Translations under genes and position numbers: made by a program | Part shown: positions 15,717 to 25,400 of the stretch, piece after piece | Numbering within the stretch: the stretch's first letter is position 1 | Layout: each line of letters opens with the position of its first letter | Source of the DNA: JAZGDL01 sp036477795 | GTDB taxonomy: Bacteria > Planctomycetota > Phycisphaerae > UBA1845 | NCBI GenBank assembly: GCA_036477795.1 | Contig: JAZGDL010000114.1 | Coordinates: 1 to 42,653, forward strand | Direction: 5' to 3' | DNA: 42,653 nt | The notes under the pieces: generated by a model | What the model saw: only the letters and a program-made list of their open reading frames with translations | What the model was told of the DNA's origin: nothing | The model's database searches: none

Positions 15717-16464
15717 CGGCAATTCGCTCCCTTGCGACTTTCTGGTTTCCTGAACGGGGGCTCTCCTTGTGGGAAACCGGCGACGGCTGCCTCCCCGCCG
15801 GCTTGCGTTGACCACTCGCTGCACGGTGATGCACGCCAATGCTGCGAGAGACCATCGACCGGCAGCGAGAATGGGCTTAAGCCAATCTCCGGCGGCCCCG
15901 GGCCGCTCCCGCGTAAGTAACAGCAGCACCTTTTACGCCATCTCTTGGCACCACTACGGCAAGACCGCAGGGCCCGCCGGATCGCGGAAGCCGCCGCGTC
16001 TGCAGGCCGTTTGAACGCGGCCCGATACGAGCGCCGCCCATGCGGTAAACAACTTACTTTACCTTCCGTAAGTGTCAGCCACGTGACACTACCGCCAAAC
16101 CGGCGGCAAAAAATTATAACCGGCCCACCGGACGCCTCACCGCGGCGAGGTTCGTGCGGCGGGGGCCTTGCGGGGAAGGTCCGTTGTTGTTGCACCCCAT
16201 AACCGTTTGGACCGATCGCCCGGATAAGCTAATCGCGCCTGAACGATACCGCGGCCGTCGTTTTTGGGAGAACGGTATGGTCTGTGGCGATTGCAAACGA
16301 GGGAGCATTTCGAGCCGATGTAGAAGTCGGAACATATTTGCGGGCCCCGCCGGGCGGGTGGGCACTGCCGGAACCATTCCAACTCCACGGATTCGAGTCC
16401 GTTGGTTTCCGGAGCCGCACGAACCGGGACGATGCTCCGATCTATGGTACGAGGTGACACAGGC
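15717..16464. other. Gene-free region before the HTH/receiver gene
   Basis: No convincing gene. It holds a degenerate family A palindrome (16381-16410, TCCACGGATTCGAGTCCGTT). A longer minus-strand reading frame (16137-16946) is the shadow of the plus-strand HTH/receiver gene. I see no tRNA, riboswitch or clear promoter. Confidence 0.55.
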
Positions 16465-17031
16465 ATGGCAGAGCACAAAGGGGTTTTGACGACCGGAGAC
16501 GTCGCGCGGATCTGCCAGGTGGCTCCCAGAACGGTTTCCAAGTGGTTCGACAGCGGCCGTCTCAAGGGATACCGCGTACCGGGCAGCAAAGATCGCCGTA
16601 TACCGCTGGATGATCTGATACGCTTCATGCGCCAGCATGGGATGCCGCTGGGCCCCCTGGACACCGGTAGCACCAGGGTCCTGGTGGTCGTGCCTGACCG
16701 GCTATTTCGCGAGTCCCTTGTCGACTCGCTCAACAGCCAGAGATGGTGCGAGTGCGCCGGCGCCGAGTCGCCCTTCAGCGCGGGAGTGGTAGCCGCCAGG
16801 ATGAGGCCGCATGTCATCATCGTTGACGCAGCCACACCCGATCTCCGCCGCGCCGACCTCTGCAAAGCCGCACGCAGCAGCGAGGCACTCCAGGAAGTCA
16901 AGATCATCGCCTTGACCCACGACCGCGCCGCCTGTGACCAATTCAAGCGCGAAGGCTACGACGATTGTCTGGTGCGTCCTTTCGAGGTCACCGACGTCGT
17001 CCGGACCATCGATACCGTAACTGGCGATTGA
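16465..17031 (+). CDS. Excisionase-like HTH protein fused to a degenerate receiver domain
   Basis: 188 residues from the ATG at 16465 (GAGG upstream). Residues 7-58 form a MerR/excisionase-type winged helix (LTTGDVARICQVAPRTVSKW, then GYRVPGSKDRRIPLDDLIRF). Residues about 70-185 look like a CheY receiver: VLVVVPDRL (strand 1, with the usual acidic pair reduced to PD), HVIIVDAATPDL (phospho-acceptor Asp region), KIIALTHD (Thr) and CLVRPFE, where the conserved Lys is Arg. It is therefore probably a non-canonical or phosphorylation-independent response regulator. It appears to be transcribed alone. Its stop codon lies inside a GATTGACGATTG repeat. Confidence 0.78.
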   Translation: MAEHKGVLTTGDVARICQVAPRTVSKWFDSGRLKGYRVPGSKDRRIPLDDLIRFMRQHGMPLGPLDTGSTRVLVVVPDRLFRESLVDSLNSQRWCECAGAESPFSAGVVAARMRPHVIIVDAATPDLRRADLCKAARSSEALQEVKIIALTHDRAACDQFKREGYDDCLVRPFEVTDVVRTIDTVTGD

Positions 17032-17073
17032 CGATTGCGGATTGGGAATTGGGGATTGCGGATTGCGGATTGG
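17025..17073. repeat. Family G tandem GATTG(C/A)(C/G)G units
   Basis: Head-to-tail GATTGACGATTGCGGATTG-type units that start before and supply the stop codon of the HTH/receiver gene. The same motif recurs, reversed, at 33751-33764 and 35089-35143. Confidence 0.8.
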
Positions 17074-17080
17074 GTGGTAG

Positions 17081-17151
17081 GGCAGGCGGTTGTCCCGCAC
17101 CAACAACGCCGTTGGCCCAACGGCGTTGTTGGTGCGGGGCGTTCGCCTGCC
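17081..17151. terminator. Large hairpin between convergent genes (candidate bidirectional terminator/REP)
   Basis: Perfect 21-base arms (CCCGCACCAACAACGCCGTTG and its complement) at 17094-17114 and 17118-17138 around a 3-base loop. These are extended by the outer pair GGCAGGCG (17081-17088) and CGCCTGCC (17144-17151). It lies between the convergent HTH/receiver gene and the exosortase partner gene. There is no T-tract, so it may be a REP-like element rather than an intrinsic terminator. Confidence 0.6.
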
Positions 17152-17158
17152 TTCACAG

Positions 17159-17767
17159 TCATTTCGCTGTTTTGGAGGGCGCTTTGAAGACAACAGCCCA
17201 GTCGCTGCGTCGAAACGTTGCCAGGAACCATATCCCCACGGGCATGGCGTAGCTGCCGGCGAACGACTTAACAAGCACCCAATCCGCGAATCCCAGCGCC
17301 TTTTCGCCAACTGCCCCTAACTCAAACAAGCCCAACACCGGGTTGCTGAATGCGCCCAGCAGAAGAATCAGTATTCTCAGACCGATGAACGCGTGGACCA
17401 GCAGCAGCCCCCAGCCCAGACTCTTCAGGCGGCGCGACCAACGAATCGGTGTGGACAGGATCAGCGCAATCACGAACGCCGTCGGCTGGTAACCTGTGAA
17501 CCCGCTACGCCCCCTGTTGGCAGCTTCGGCTCCGGTCCTGCGGTTCTTGAACAGCAGTTGGGTATCCGCCTCGACCGAGCTGATCTCGCCCTCGATCGGC
17601 TCAAAGCGGACCTCGCCGTGGGTGCCGAACTTGCCGAATACCGTGTTCGCGAAGAACCGGAAGTACGCACCGTAGGGCTTGGCTACGCCCTGCCACGCGA
17701 ACATCAGCAGCAGGAAGTAGACAACGAACCGCGCGAAGAAACCGCCCACCAGTCTAGGTTGAAACAT
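17159..17767 (-). CDS. Exosortase-associated membrane protein
   Basis: 202 residues from the ATG at 17767, overlapping the end of the exosortase gene by 14 bases, so translational coupling is likely. There are four or so hydrophobic segments (FFARFVVYFLLLMFAW; TAFVIALILSTPI; LLLVHAFIGLRILILLLGAF; SYAMPVGIWFLATF), with a periplasm-sized hydrophilic loop after the first. Some exosortases, notably type H, have a cognate membrane partner encoded immediately downstream. Position and topology fit that role, but I assign it by context rather than by a diagnostic motif. Confidence 0.6.
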   Translation of the reverse strand: MFQPRLVGGFFARFVVYFLLLMFAWQGVAKPYGAYFRFFANTVFGKFGTHGEVRFEPIEGEISSVEADTQLLFKNRRTGAEAANRGRSGFTGYQPTAFVIALILSTPIRWSRRLKSLGWGLLLVHAFIGLRILILLLGAFSNPVLGLFELGAVGEKALGFADWVLVKSFAGSYAMPVGIWFLATFRRSDWAVVFKAPSKTAK

Positions 17768-18413
17768 CAGCTTTGCCGTCCCGGCTGCTCGTCGCCCACT
17801 GCACCCAGATCGCCCAAAAGGCGATGGCCAGCACGATAAACGCAGCCTGCCATACTTCATAGTGCATCATGTCGAATATGGAATGGAAATGAATCCCGAT
17901 GAAGAACAAGCTGACGATCCGCAGGAGATTGATGGTCAGCAGGGAGATCACCCCGATCACCATCCCGGGCAGCTTCCGCCGGAAGGCGACCGGCGAAGCC
18001 AACACCGCCGCCACGAAGGCCGCCGACGGCTCCAGGGCATCACAACCAGCCACAATGTTGACCGAGAACTCCGAGGACCTGATCAACGTATGCGAGGCGG
18101 TCGCTTCATGCCCCAGGACAGTCAACAGACCAGCGGAAGCCGAAGCGATCTGGGCCAGATACCAGTCACGAAAATCACTCCCCAGGAACGACGTGAAATA
18201 GTCAATCGAATAATAGGCGCACATCACCACGACGAAGATGATCACCGCCCGCAGCACCGGCCGCTTCTCCGCGGACCAGGACTGCCGCCCGTCCGGGGGT
18301 GTTGATGCGCCATTGCCCCGGCTGCGCGAACGGCGCTCGGCCCCCTGTGATATGCCGCCTTTCCCACCCCGTCCGGGTGGTTTCCGCCTCTTGTTATTGC
18401 CGGATCGGCCCAT
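17754..18413 (-). CDS. Exosortase (XrtH-like) with complete catalytic triad
   Basis: 219 residues. Exosortases are membrane cysteine transpeptidases that process C-terminal sorting signals on surface proteins. The triad is present: Cys124 in VAGCDALEP, Arg165 in INLLRIVSLFFIG and His184 in MMHYEVWQ. Six or so membrane segments surround these motifs. The FIGIHFHSIFDMMHYEVWQA region is close to the type H consensus. The first 50 residues are Arg/Gly/Ser-rich and cytoplasmic. No protein in this window ends in a recognisable sorting signal, so its substrates are elsewhere. Confidence 0.8.
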   Translation of the reverse strand: MGRSGNNKRRKPPGRGGKGGISQGAERRSRSRGNGASTPPDGRQSWSAEKRPVLRAVIIFVVVMCAYYSIDYFTSFLGSDFRDWYLAQIASASAGLLTVLGHEATASHTLIRSSEFSVNIVAGCDALEPSAAFVAAVLASPVAFRRKLPGMVIGVISLLTINLLRIVSLFFIGIHFHSIFDMMHYEVWQAAFIVLAIAFWAIWVQWATSSRDGKADVST

Positions 18414-18606
18414 CGTCGCCTGTAGCGCCTCGTCAAAACCTCGACATGCTCTCCTACGCCTCCACTATAGCCGACCGCACCGATCCAAACAACGTCGGCG
18501 TCCCGTTATCGGCCGCAATCGCAGATAACCTGGGTCTTTCGTAACCGTTCAGCCGTTCTACGGTGCTCCGCGGTGAATTATCCGGGCCAAGGGCAGACGC
18601 CGGAGA

Positions 18607-19668
18607 TTAACGCGACGGTTGTTCGGCGTTGGCGGAGTCTTCGGGCGGCGGGACCGCTTTGATCAAGCGGTCGATCAGGGTCTCAAGCGCCTCCTTGACG
18701 TCCGGCGGCAGGTCTTTTTCATATATGAGGATCTCCCCGCGGCCGGGGATCATGAGGATAGCGACGGGTCGATCGCTGCTTGTCGGGCGTTGCGGGTTGG
18801 AGAAGCGGACGCCGTCCCGGCCAACCGCAAATGACAGACCCGTCGCACCGCAGATCACTTCAAGGGCCTGCTCAACGGAGGCATCGACCAGCAGCACCGA
18901 AAAGTCCCGTCGTGTCTCATGGGGCACGGAAGCGACCGCGCCGGGCTCGAAGTGAAACGTCATGTGTGCCTTTTGGGCCAACTCCGCCAGCACGTCGGAC
19001 AGCCGCTGGTGTTGAGCTCGAAGCGTTATGGGTCTGGACAGTTCGCGCTGGATCTGGCGCCCCCGCTCAATCACCACGATCCTCTTGCCCGACGGGTACC
19101 ACGTCCAACCGACCGCTTCACACGCTCTCGAAAGGACCTCGCTCGCGGGACCCGCGCCGGCGCGATTCAACGATTGCAGCAGGGCCTCCGCCGGAGCATC
19201 ATGATCCACTTGAAAATGCAAGCGATCCCGCAGGGCTCCCCAACCTTCTTCGCCGGCGCTCCACTCCAGACTTCCCAGCCACTGCAGCGTCTCCAACTCA
19301 TCCCAGGTCGCCCGCCGACCGATCCGCCGCAACGCCGGCGCCGGCTCCACCACCAGACCGTCCCCGGCCACCCGGTAGCGCATGCCCAGCGGTTTCACCA
19401 GCCGCTCGATCCCATCGCGCAGCGGAATGTTCTTCATCCGCGCCGTCATTCTGGTGTTGGCCCCGTGAGGGAGCAGCTTCAGCGACTCCGGCGAAATCGA
19501 GATAGCCACACCGGTCTGCTCCGCCACGGTCAAGAACGCTTCCGGAAGCGGTTTGTCCACCACCTCAAAATGCACCACCTGATCAAGGGCCTGATGAATC
19601 AGGCTTTCCATGTCAACTTGAGCGGGCGCCACCGTCGCCCAAACGAAACAAGCTATCGCAGCATTCAT
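18607..19668 (-). CDS. Exported protein with two STN (secretin/TonB short N-terminal)-like domains
   Basis: 353 residues, starting at 19668 in an ATGA overlap with the anti-sigma gene. The short hydrophobic N-terminus (MNAAIACFVWATVAPAQ) acts as a signal peptide. Two STN-like units are visible: VVDKPLPEAFLTVAEQTGVAI through the LVKPLGMRYRV segment (about 37-105), and LRAQHQRLSDVLAELAQKAH through VEQALEVICGATGLSFAV (about 220-300). STN domains occur in secretins and TonB-dependent transducers, where they touch anti-sigma factors. Here no barrel follows. As third gene of a sigma/anti-sigma operon it is a candidate envelope sensor (inference). Confidence 0.68.
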   Translation of the reverse strand: MNAAIACFVWATVAPAQVDMESLIHQALDQVVHFEVVDKPLPEAFLTVAEQTGVAISISPESLKLLPHGANTRMTARMKNIPLRDGIERLVKPLGMRYRVAGDGLVVEPAPALRRIGRRATWDELETLQWLGSLEWSAGEEGWGALRDRLHFQVDHDAPAEALLQSLNRAGAGPASEVLSRACEAVGWTWYPSGKRIVVIERGRQIQRELSRPITLRAQHQRLSDVLAELAQKAHMTFHFEPGAVASVPHETRRDFSVLLVDASVEQALEVICGATGLSFAVGRDGVRFSNPQRPTSSDRPVAILMIPGRGEILIYEKDLPPDVKEALETLIDRLIKAVPPPEDSANAEQPSR

Positions 19669-20210
19669 TGCTTTGACCTCAAGCTGTCGATCGTCGGGAA
19701 ACGCACGTGCCTTCCGACGGCAGCCTGGGCAATCACCATCGGTATTCTGTCAACGATAACGCCGGCCTCACGGCTGTACGAAACGTAAGCATCTTCATCA
19801 TCCCGGGGCACCGGCATCGGTCGCCCGATGCGGACCATCACTTCAGGTAACCCCGTGGTGACGCCTAACGGATCCTGCAAGAACACGAACAGAGCAATCA
19901 GCGCCGCTGCCGCAGCCGCCGGCACAAAGAGTCTGAAGATCAAACCATTGCCGCCAGCCGGCCGATCCAGGGCGGCGCGGCGACGCTGAAACTCCTCGTC
20001 GAACCGCGACCAGTCCGGCTCGGGAACATCCCCACCCCATTCCCGCACCAGCCCGTCAACGGCCCGATAGGCTTCGAGCGTTCGGGCCAGTTGGACATCC
20101 CTCTTGAGCCGTTTCTCGAGCCCGCGCCGTGCAGTTTCATCCAGCGTACCGTCCAGGTACTGACTGATAAGGAACTCGATCTGTTCTTGAGTGCCATTTA
20201 CCGGCTGCAT
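19665..20210 (-). CDS. Anti-sigma factor-like membrane protein
   Basis: 181 residues. The N-terminal cytoplasmic helices read LISQYLDGTLDETARRGLEKRL, resembling anti-sigma domains, but the HxxxCxxC zinc motif is absent. One membrane helix lies near residues 90-110 (LIFRLFVPAAAAAALIALF), leaving about 70 residues outside. It starts 5 bases after the sigma gene and overlaps the STN gene, so the three are co-transcribed. It is expected to hold the sigma factor inactive until an envelope signal arrives. Confidence 0.72.
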   Translation of the reverse strand: MQPVNGTQEQIEFLISQYLDGTLDETARRGLEKRLKRDVQLARTLEAYRAVDGLVREWGGDVPEPDWSRFDEEFQRRRAALDRPAGGNGLIFRLFVPAAAAAALIALFVFLQDPLGVTTGLPEVMVRIGRPMPVPRDDEDAYVSYSREAGVIVDRIPMVIAQAAVGRHVRFPTIDSLRSKQ

Positions 20211-20215
20211 AAGCG

Positions 20216-20854
20216 TCAGTCCTGCTCCGATTCAAGATACTGGGCCAGCGTTTGCTTCAACGCCTTGCGGGCCTGGAAAACATTCCATTTCACCATTTCA
20301 ACGCTGCACTCCAGCATGTCCGCCACTTCCTTCTGCGGGATGCCGGCCATGCTCGACATCACCAGCGATTGGCGTTGCGGCTCGGACAGATCCGCTATTG
20401 CAGCAGCCATTGCTTTTTTCAGTTCCTGCTCACGGCGATCCGCCGCAGGCGTGCCGCTGGTGGTCAACAACCTTCCATCAGCTCCTCGCGGATCGATGCT
20501 TGCTTCGACGGTATCGTCCAGTCCCGACATGGCCGATGCCGCACGAGATCGCCGGTAATTCAGCGCAAGATTGCTGACTATCCGCATCAGCCAGGACCCG
20601 AACCGGCTGCGGTCGGCAAGTTGATCCAGGCTTTGATAGGCCTTTAGCAGCGCATCCTGGGCTACGTCGGCGGCGTCTTCCCGATTGCTCAACAGCCGAT
20701 ACGCAACCGCGTACGCCCGTCGCTGATACCGCCGGACCAGGGCGTCGAACCCTGCCGACTGCCCGCTGAGCACCTCCTCAACCAGCCGGGCGTCCTCCGC
20801 CGCTTGGCCGTTAATCCTGTCCGACCGGTCTTGCACGTCCCTGATGGTAGACAA
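20216..20854 (-). CDS. ECF-family RNA polymerase sigma factor
   Basis: 212 residues. Region 2 is clear: ALVRRYQRRAYAVAYRLL, EDAADVAQDALLKAYQSLDQ and GSWLMRIVSNLALNYRR. Region 4 is LSEPQRQSLVMSSMAGIPQK followed by EVADMLECSVEMVKWNVFQARKAL. The 45-residue linker is long and polar. It directs transcription of an unknown regulon; the operon layout suggests an envelope-responsive sigma held by the next gene product. The upstream region (20855-21232) is shared with divergent panC. Confidence 0.9.
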   Translation of the reverse strand: MSTIRDVQDRSDRINGQAAEDARLVEEVLSGQSAGFDALVRRYQRRAYAVAYRLLSNREDAADVAQDALLKAYQSLDQLADRSRFGSWLMRIVSNLALNYRRSRAASAMSGLDDTVEASIDPRGADGRLLTTSGTPAADRREQELKKAMAAAIADLSEPQRQSLVMSSMAGIPQKEVADMLECSVEMVKWNVFQARKALKQTLAQYLESEQD

Positions 20855-21232
20855 CCGTTTGGGTTAAGGGTTAGCGATCTGTTTGCAGACGAAGCCCGTG
20901 ACCGATAATCATTAGAAGAGCCGTTCTATCGCATATTTGTCCGAATTCCAATCCGAAATCCGCAATCTCGGCCTCATCCCCCGCCCCTGCAACGATCTGT
21001 CGATTTAGTCGCCCGTGGGGCTCCCCAATGTAGCGCCACCCCTTGTGGGTGGCGCAGGACGACGGTGCGCCACCCACAAGGGGTGGCGCTACAGCATAAA
21101 TCGACAGCCCCTGGAAGGGACGGGGCACGGGCTCGTGCGGGCTTCTGAATCGAGGAATCTTGGATTGGCGGAAGGCCCGCGGCGGGATATCATAATCTCC
21201 TATGCGGTACGCGTCTGTGGCAACCCTCGGTC
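20855..21232. other. Divergent intergenic region between the sigma operon and panC
   Basis: 378 bases dominated by a compound palindrome at 20997-21107. AATCCGAAATCCGCAATC-type words (20951-20968) resemble family G. I see no unambiguous promoter for either side. Confidence 0.6.
20997..21107. repeat. Nested palindrome, family K
   Basis: The outer arms CTGTCGATTTA (20997-21007) and TAAATCGACAG (21097-21107) enclose inner 28-base perfect arms (21029-21056 and 21066-21093, beginning TGTAGCGCCACCCC) around a 9-base loop. The inner arm itself contains GCGCCACCC/GGGTGGCGC. The nested design resembles a mobile REP or cruciform element rather than a simple terminator. Confidence 0.85.
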
Positions 21233-22084
21233 ATGAAATCAGTCAGTGATATCGAAGAGACCCGCCGCCAAGTGCTGGCGATGCGTCGTGACGGTCACAC
21301 TGTCGGCTTAGTGCTGACCATGGGGGCCCTGCATATCGGTCATCGTTCGCTCATCGACGCCGCCCGGAAACGTTGCCACCGCGTCGTCGTCAGCATCTTC
21401 GTGAACCCAACGCAGTTCGCGCCGGGCGAGGACTGCGATCGCTATCCCAGGACGATCGAAGCCGACCTGGCGGTCTGTCGAGAATCAGGCGTTGACCTGG
21501 TGTTCGTGCCCTCCGTCGAACAGATGTACGCCGCGGACGCCGCTACCACCGTCCACGTCGACCGGTTGACTGAAGGTCTTTGCGGCGCCCATCGGCTCGG
21601 GCACTTTGACGGAGTGACGACCGTTGTCACCAAGCTCTTCAATATCGTGCCCGCACACATGGCGTTCTTCGGAGAGAAGGATTACCAGCAATTGAAAACC
21701 GTACAGCGCATGGTGCTCGATCTCAACCTGCCGATCCAGATCGTGCCCTGCCCCACCGTGCGCGAGCCCGATGGTCTTGCCGTTTCCAGCCGAAACAGCT
21801 ACCTCACCCCGTCACAACGCCGGCAAGCACTTTCCCTCTATCGCGCTCTGCGGAACGCCGTCGATGCATTTGCCGCGGGTCAGCGCGACGCCCGGCAGCT
21901 TACCGAGCAGGCCGCTGGGGAGATCCGCGGGGCCGGCCCCGTCGAAATCGACTACGTCAGCGTCGTCGACGCGGAGACCCTTGAACCGCTCGAAATCGTG
22001 GACGCACCAGCCAGAATCTGTGTAGCGGCCCGCATCGGTCGCTGCCGCCTGATCGATAACCTCCCGCTGGCGTCGTCCAAGTGA
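21233..22084 (+). CDS. panC: Pantothenate synthetase
   Basis: 283 residues, normal length. It catalyses the ATP-dependent condensation of pantoate and beta-alanine to pantothenate in coenzyme A biosynthesis, in the cytoplasm. Motifs: VLTMGALHIGHRSLIDAAR (ATP-binding HIGH-type), VSIFVNPTQFAPGEDCDRYPR, LFNIVPAHMAFFGEKDYQQL, and VREPDGLAVSSRNSYLTP (KMSKS-like region). The usual Glu in GALHEGH is Ile here; the other active-site residues look intact. No panB or panD is adjacent. Confidence 0.95.
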   Translation: MKSVSDIEETRRQVLAMRRDGHTVGLVLTMGALHIGHRSLIDAARKRCHRVVVSIFVNPTQFAPGEDCDRYPRTIEADLAVCRESGVDLVFVPSVEQMYAADAATTVHVDRLTEGLCGAHRLGHFDGVTTVVTKLFNIVPAHMAFFGEKDYQQLKTVQRMVLDLNLPIQIVPCPTVREPDGLAVSSRNSYLTPSQRRQALSLYRALRNAVDAFAAGQRDARQLTEQAAGEIRGAGPVEIDYVSVVDAETLEPLEIVDAPARICVAARIGRCRLIDNLPLASSK

Positions 22085-22414
22085 ATGCCGGTCATGCATG
22101 CGGGATGCGGTCGTATCGTCGCTGAAGTGCGTTGACCGTTGTTCATGGCACTGTTTTCGGTGTGGGGGTTGGCGGATTGGACGGTGATGCACCCGAACCA
22201 GGATCAAACGGACGTGGTTGCCACAAAAAATGAAGCCAAATCCGGCACGGGCCTTTGACCCGTGGTCCCCACCGGCTGTAAAGTGGTGCCACATCCCTTG
22301 ACATCCCCCGCACGTTGATGCAGCCTGTACCAGTTGTAATCCTCGCACAGGCCCCGATTGGTCTCGTGTGATCCGATGAACTCATCAACCTATGTTTCGG
22401 AAAGGAGCGATACC
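22085..22414. other. Region upstream of the beta-helix gene
   Basis: 330 bases without a gene. A consensus TTGACA occurs at 22298-22303, but no good -10 hexamer is found at the expected spacing, so I do not call a promoter. No palindromic repeat families are visible here. Confidence 0.5.
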
Positions 22415-25400
22415 ATGTCCACTACGCGATCGTTTGGTCTGCGTTGTGGTTCCCGTCTGGTTGGGTCCCGATGTGCATCGGGACTGGTTCTCCTGACGCT
22501 GCTCGCGAGCACGCCGGGGGCGATGGCTCAAACGTTCTGGAACACGGGGCAAGACGGCGACTGGTTTGACGGGGGCAACTGGACCCTTGGGGTCCCGGTT
22601 ATAGGCACGGACGCCTTCATCAACTCGCCACCGGACAGCGACGCCTACACCGTGGCGATCGACGGCAACGTGAACTGTTGCGCGCTGGCTCGGAGACTGG
22701 GGATGGCCCCCGCCTTTCCCGGAGCGGTTCTGTTCATCACCAACAACGCAGTCTTGGATGTTGAGCAGGAGATCACGATCGGCCCCAGCGCGGTGATCTC
22801 CCTTGATAGGTTCACGAGTCTGTCTGCCGGGACTAACACGTGGGACGCCGATCCCGACATCATCATCGAAGGCGTGCTCGAGCTCTTGAGGGACGCGCAC
22901 ATATCGGATGGTTCGATCGAGAACCGCGATGGTGGTGAAATACGCGTCAACGTCACGGGCGGCTGCTGTAATCCTACGGGCATCCGACTCCACGACGGGA
23001 TCAACGATGGCCTGATAGCGGTCACGAGCGGTGGCCCCGGTTCGGGAACCATGCTTGAGAGGGGCGGGACCGCTTGCTGCGATATCACCAACAGCCTCAC
23101 TGGCGTCATCGATCTGAGAGCCGCTGAACTCGGTTTTATTGATCCCTTGGTGAACAACGGGGTGCTGCGCGGCTACGGAGTTGTCGCGAACTCCTCTGGT
23201 TTCACAAACTTCTCGACAGTCCTCGTCGAGGAAGGGGGCCCCGCCCCCGCATGGGAAAGCCTCTGGTTCGACGGCGGGTGGACCAATGAAATGGGCGGTA
23301 ACGTCACACTCGCCGACGGGATCCTGAACGGGAGTATGCTTACCAACCTTGGAACGCTGCAAGGCAATGGCACGGTCCAGATCTTCGTCGAGAACCATGG
23401 CCTGGTGACCGTCGACACCCGTGACAACCTTGTGTTTGATTCGGGGGGGCTCTTGGACAACCAAGAGGACGGTACGGTCTTGATGAACGGGGGCATCCTC
23501 TCTGGGTGGTTCAGCAATAACGGAACGATCACCGGTTCGGGATCGATCCTGGGCAACTTCGGGAACTCGGGAACGATCTGGCTCCCGGACGGCGAGACCC
23601 TGGCGATCACGGCTGCTACGGGGGGAGGTGGAGGCGGGGAACCTGGAGGGCGGGACTCGTCAAACGGGCAGGCTGATCTTGTAGGCGGTGGTTTGTGGGT
23701 GAACTCGTCGGACGGGCAGATCGATCTTGCGGGTGGGACCTTGACCGGAGGGCAGTTCTGGAATTCCGGCTTGATCGACGCCCGTGCAGGCACCAGCAGC
23801 ATCATGTCGGACGTGTTCCTGACCTCGGGAAGCACGGTCAATGTTGCGGCCACGCTGGTTAGTGGGGGAACTATGAACCTTGGTGGGCAATCCGTTTCCT
23901 CGAATGGTGACGGGGGAGGCCTCTGGATCAACGACGGGACCGTCATGGGACCGGGGACCATTGGTGTTGATTTTGAAAACCGCGGCTCAGTCTTCGCGAA
24001 CGGGCAGCTTCGGCTCACGGCGGCGTCAAACAACCTGGGGAGCATCGCACTCGGCTGGTTCGTATCAGGAACGCTGCTCGTCGACGGCACGCTCACCAAC
24101 GGAGGATTCTTGACTCTCTTTGCCGGGCAGGTGGCTGGAGGCGGGACGGTCGAGAACGGCCCGTCCGGGACGATCATGGGTTTCGGGCTGATCACCGCCG
24201 CCTTGGACAACGCCGGGGGGCAGGTCGTTGCCGACGGCGGTCAGTTGACCATCACCAACCTGGCGGGGCCGCAAAACGGGCGGTTGACGGTGTTGGATGG
24301 CGCGGGGATGACCGCAGTCGGAGGTTTCAGCAACAACGGACAAATCATTCTTTCCGGGGCCACGGCCCAATTCGGCGGCGGCGAGATCGAGAACTGGGGC
24401 CGAATTGCCGGGCGAGGGACGGTCACCAACGACATCACGAATGTGGGCGTGATCGAGCCGGAGGCCGGCAGGACGCTAACGCTCTCGGGACAAGTGACCA
24501 ACCTTGGCATGCTGGCGGCCCGCGACGGCGCAACGTTGTACATCGGCCCCGTCCCCATTTTCCCCGTCACCAGCAGCGGATTGATCTTGATCGAGGATGG
24601 AATCATCGAGTTCCACCTGGCGGACGTCACCAACACCGGCATCATCGCCGGGTTCGGCGACCTGCGAGCGGCGACCCTGAACAATGACGGGGTGATGGAG
24701 CTGCTCACCGGAGTCTCCTTCGTTGACGCGGCGGTCAACAACAACGCCACCTTGAACATGACAACGACGACGGTGATCTTCACCGGCCCCGTCGTCAACA
24801 GCGGTTCCATCAAAACCACCGACGCCGTGGTCATCTTCGCCGACGAGTTCACTAATAATGGCGCCTACATAAGCGATCCGAGCACACAATCCTTCGGACG
24901 GCTCACCAACGGCCCAACCGGAACCTTGATCGGTGGGGTCGGGGACGTTTTCGTGGTCAGCAGGAGTTTCGATAACCAAAGTACCAACGTGGATGCGTGG
25001 GACACCGCGGCGGCCGAGCTTCAGTTCATCAGCGGTGGACCGGCCATCGCCGTCGAGGCCGCGGGCGAAGACCTCGGACCGGTGCCGGCAGGGCTGGTGG
25101 GCAACTTCTCAATCGGTATTCTGCGTGTCAGCGGCGTGGGCACGGAGGTGCAGGTGGTGGATCTGCACGACAACACCGCAGGCCCCGGCAGCGAGGCCGT
25201 CTACGCCGATACCATTATCCTGGAGAGCGGCACAACCTTCACTCTCGGCGAGGGCAACGTCTACTACAGGACATTGGACATGGGCGGCGGCGTCACCATC
25301 AATGAGGACGGCGCAGGCCGACTCCTGCGGATCGTGCGCCCCGGCGACTTTAACAACGACGGGGTCGTGGACCTGTTTGACTACGCGGCCTTTGTCGGAT

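Noticed and set aside
16137..16946. 269-codon minus-strand frame
   Set aside because: It is antisense to the well-supported HTH/receiver gene and has no recognisable domain or ribosome-binding site.
22298..22303. TTGACA promoter element upstream of the beta-helix gene
   Set aside because: No acceptable -10 hexamer lies 16-19 bases downstream.
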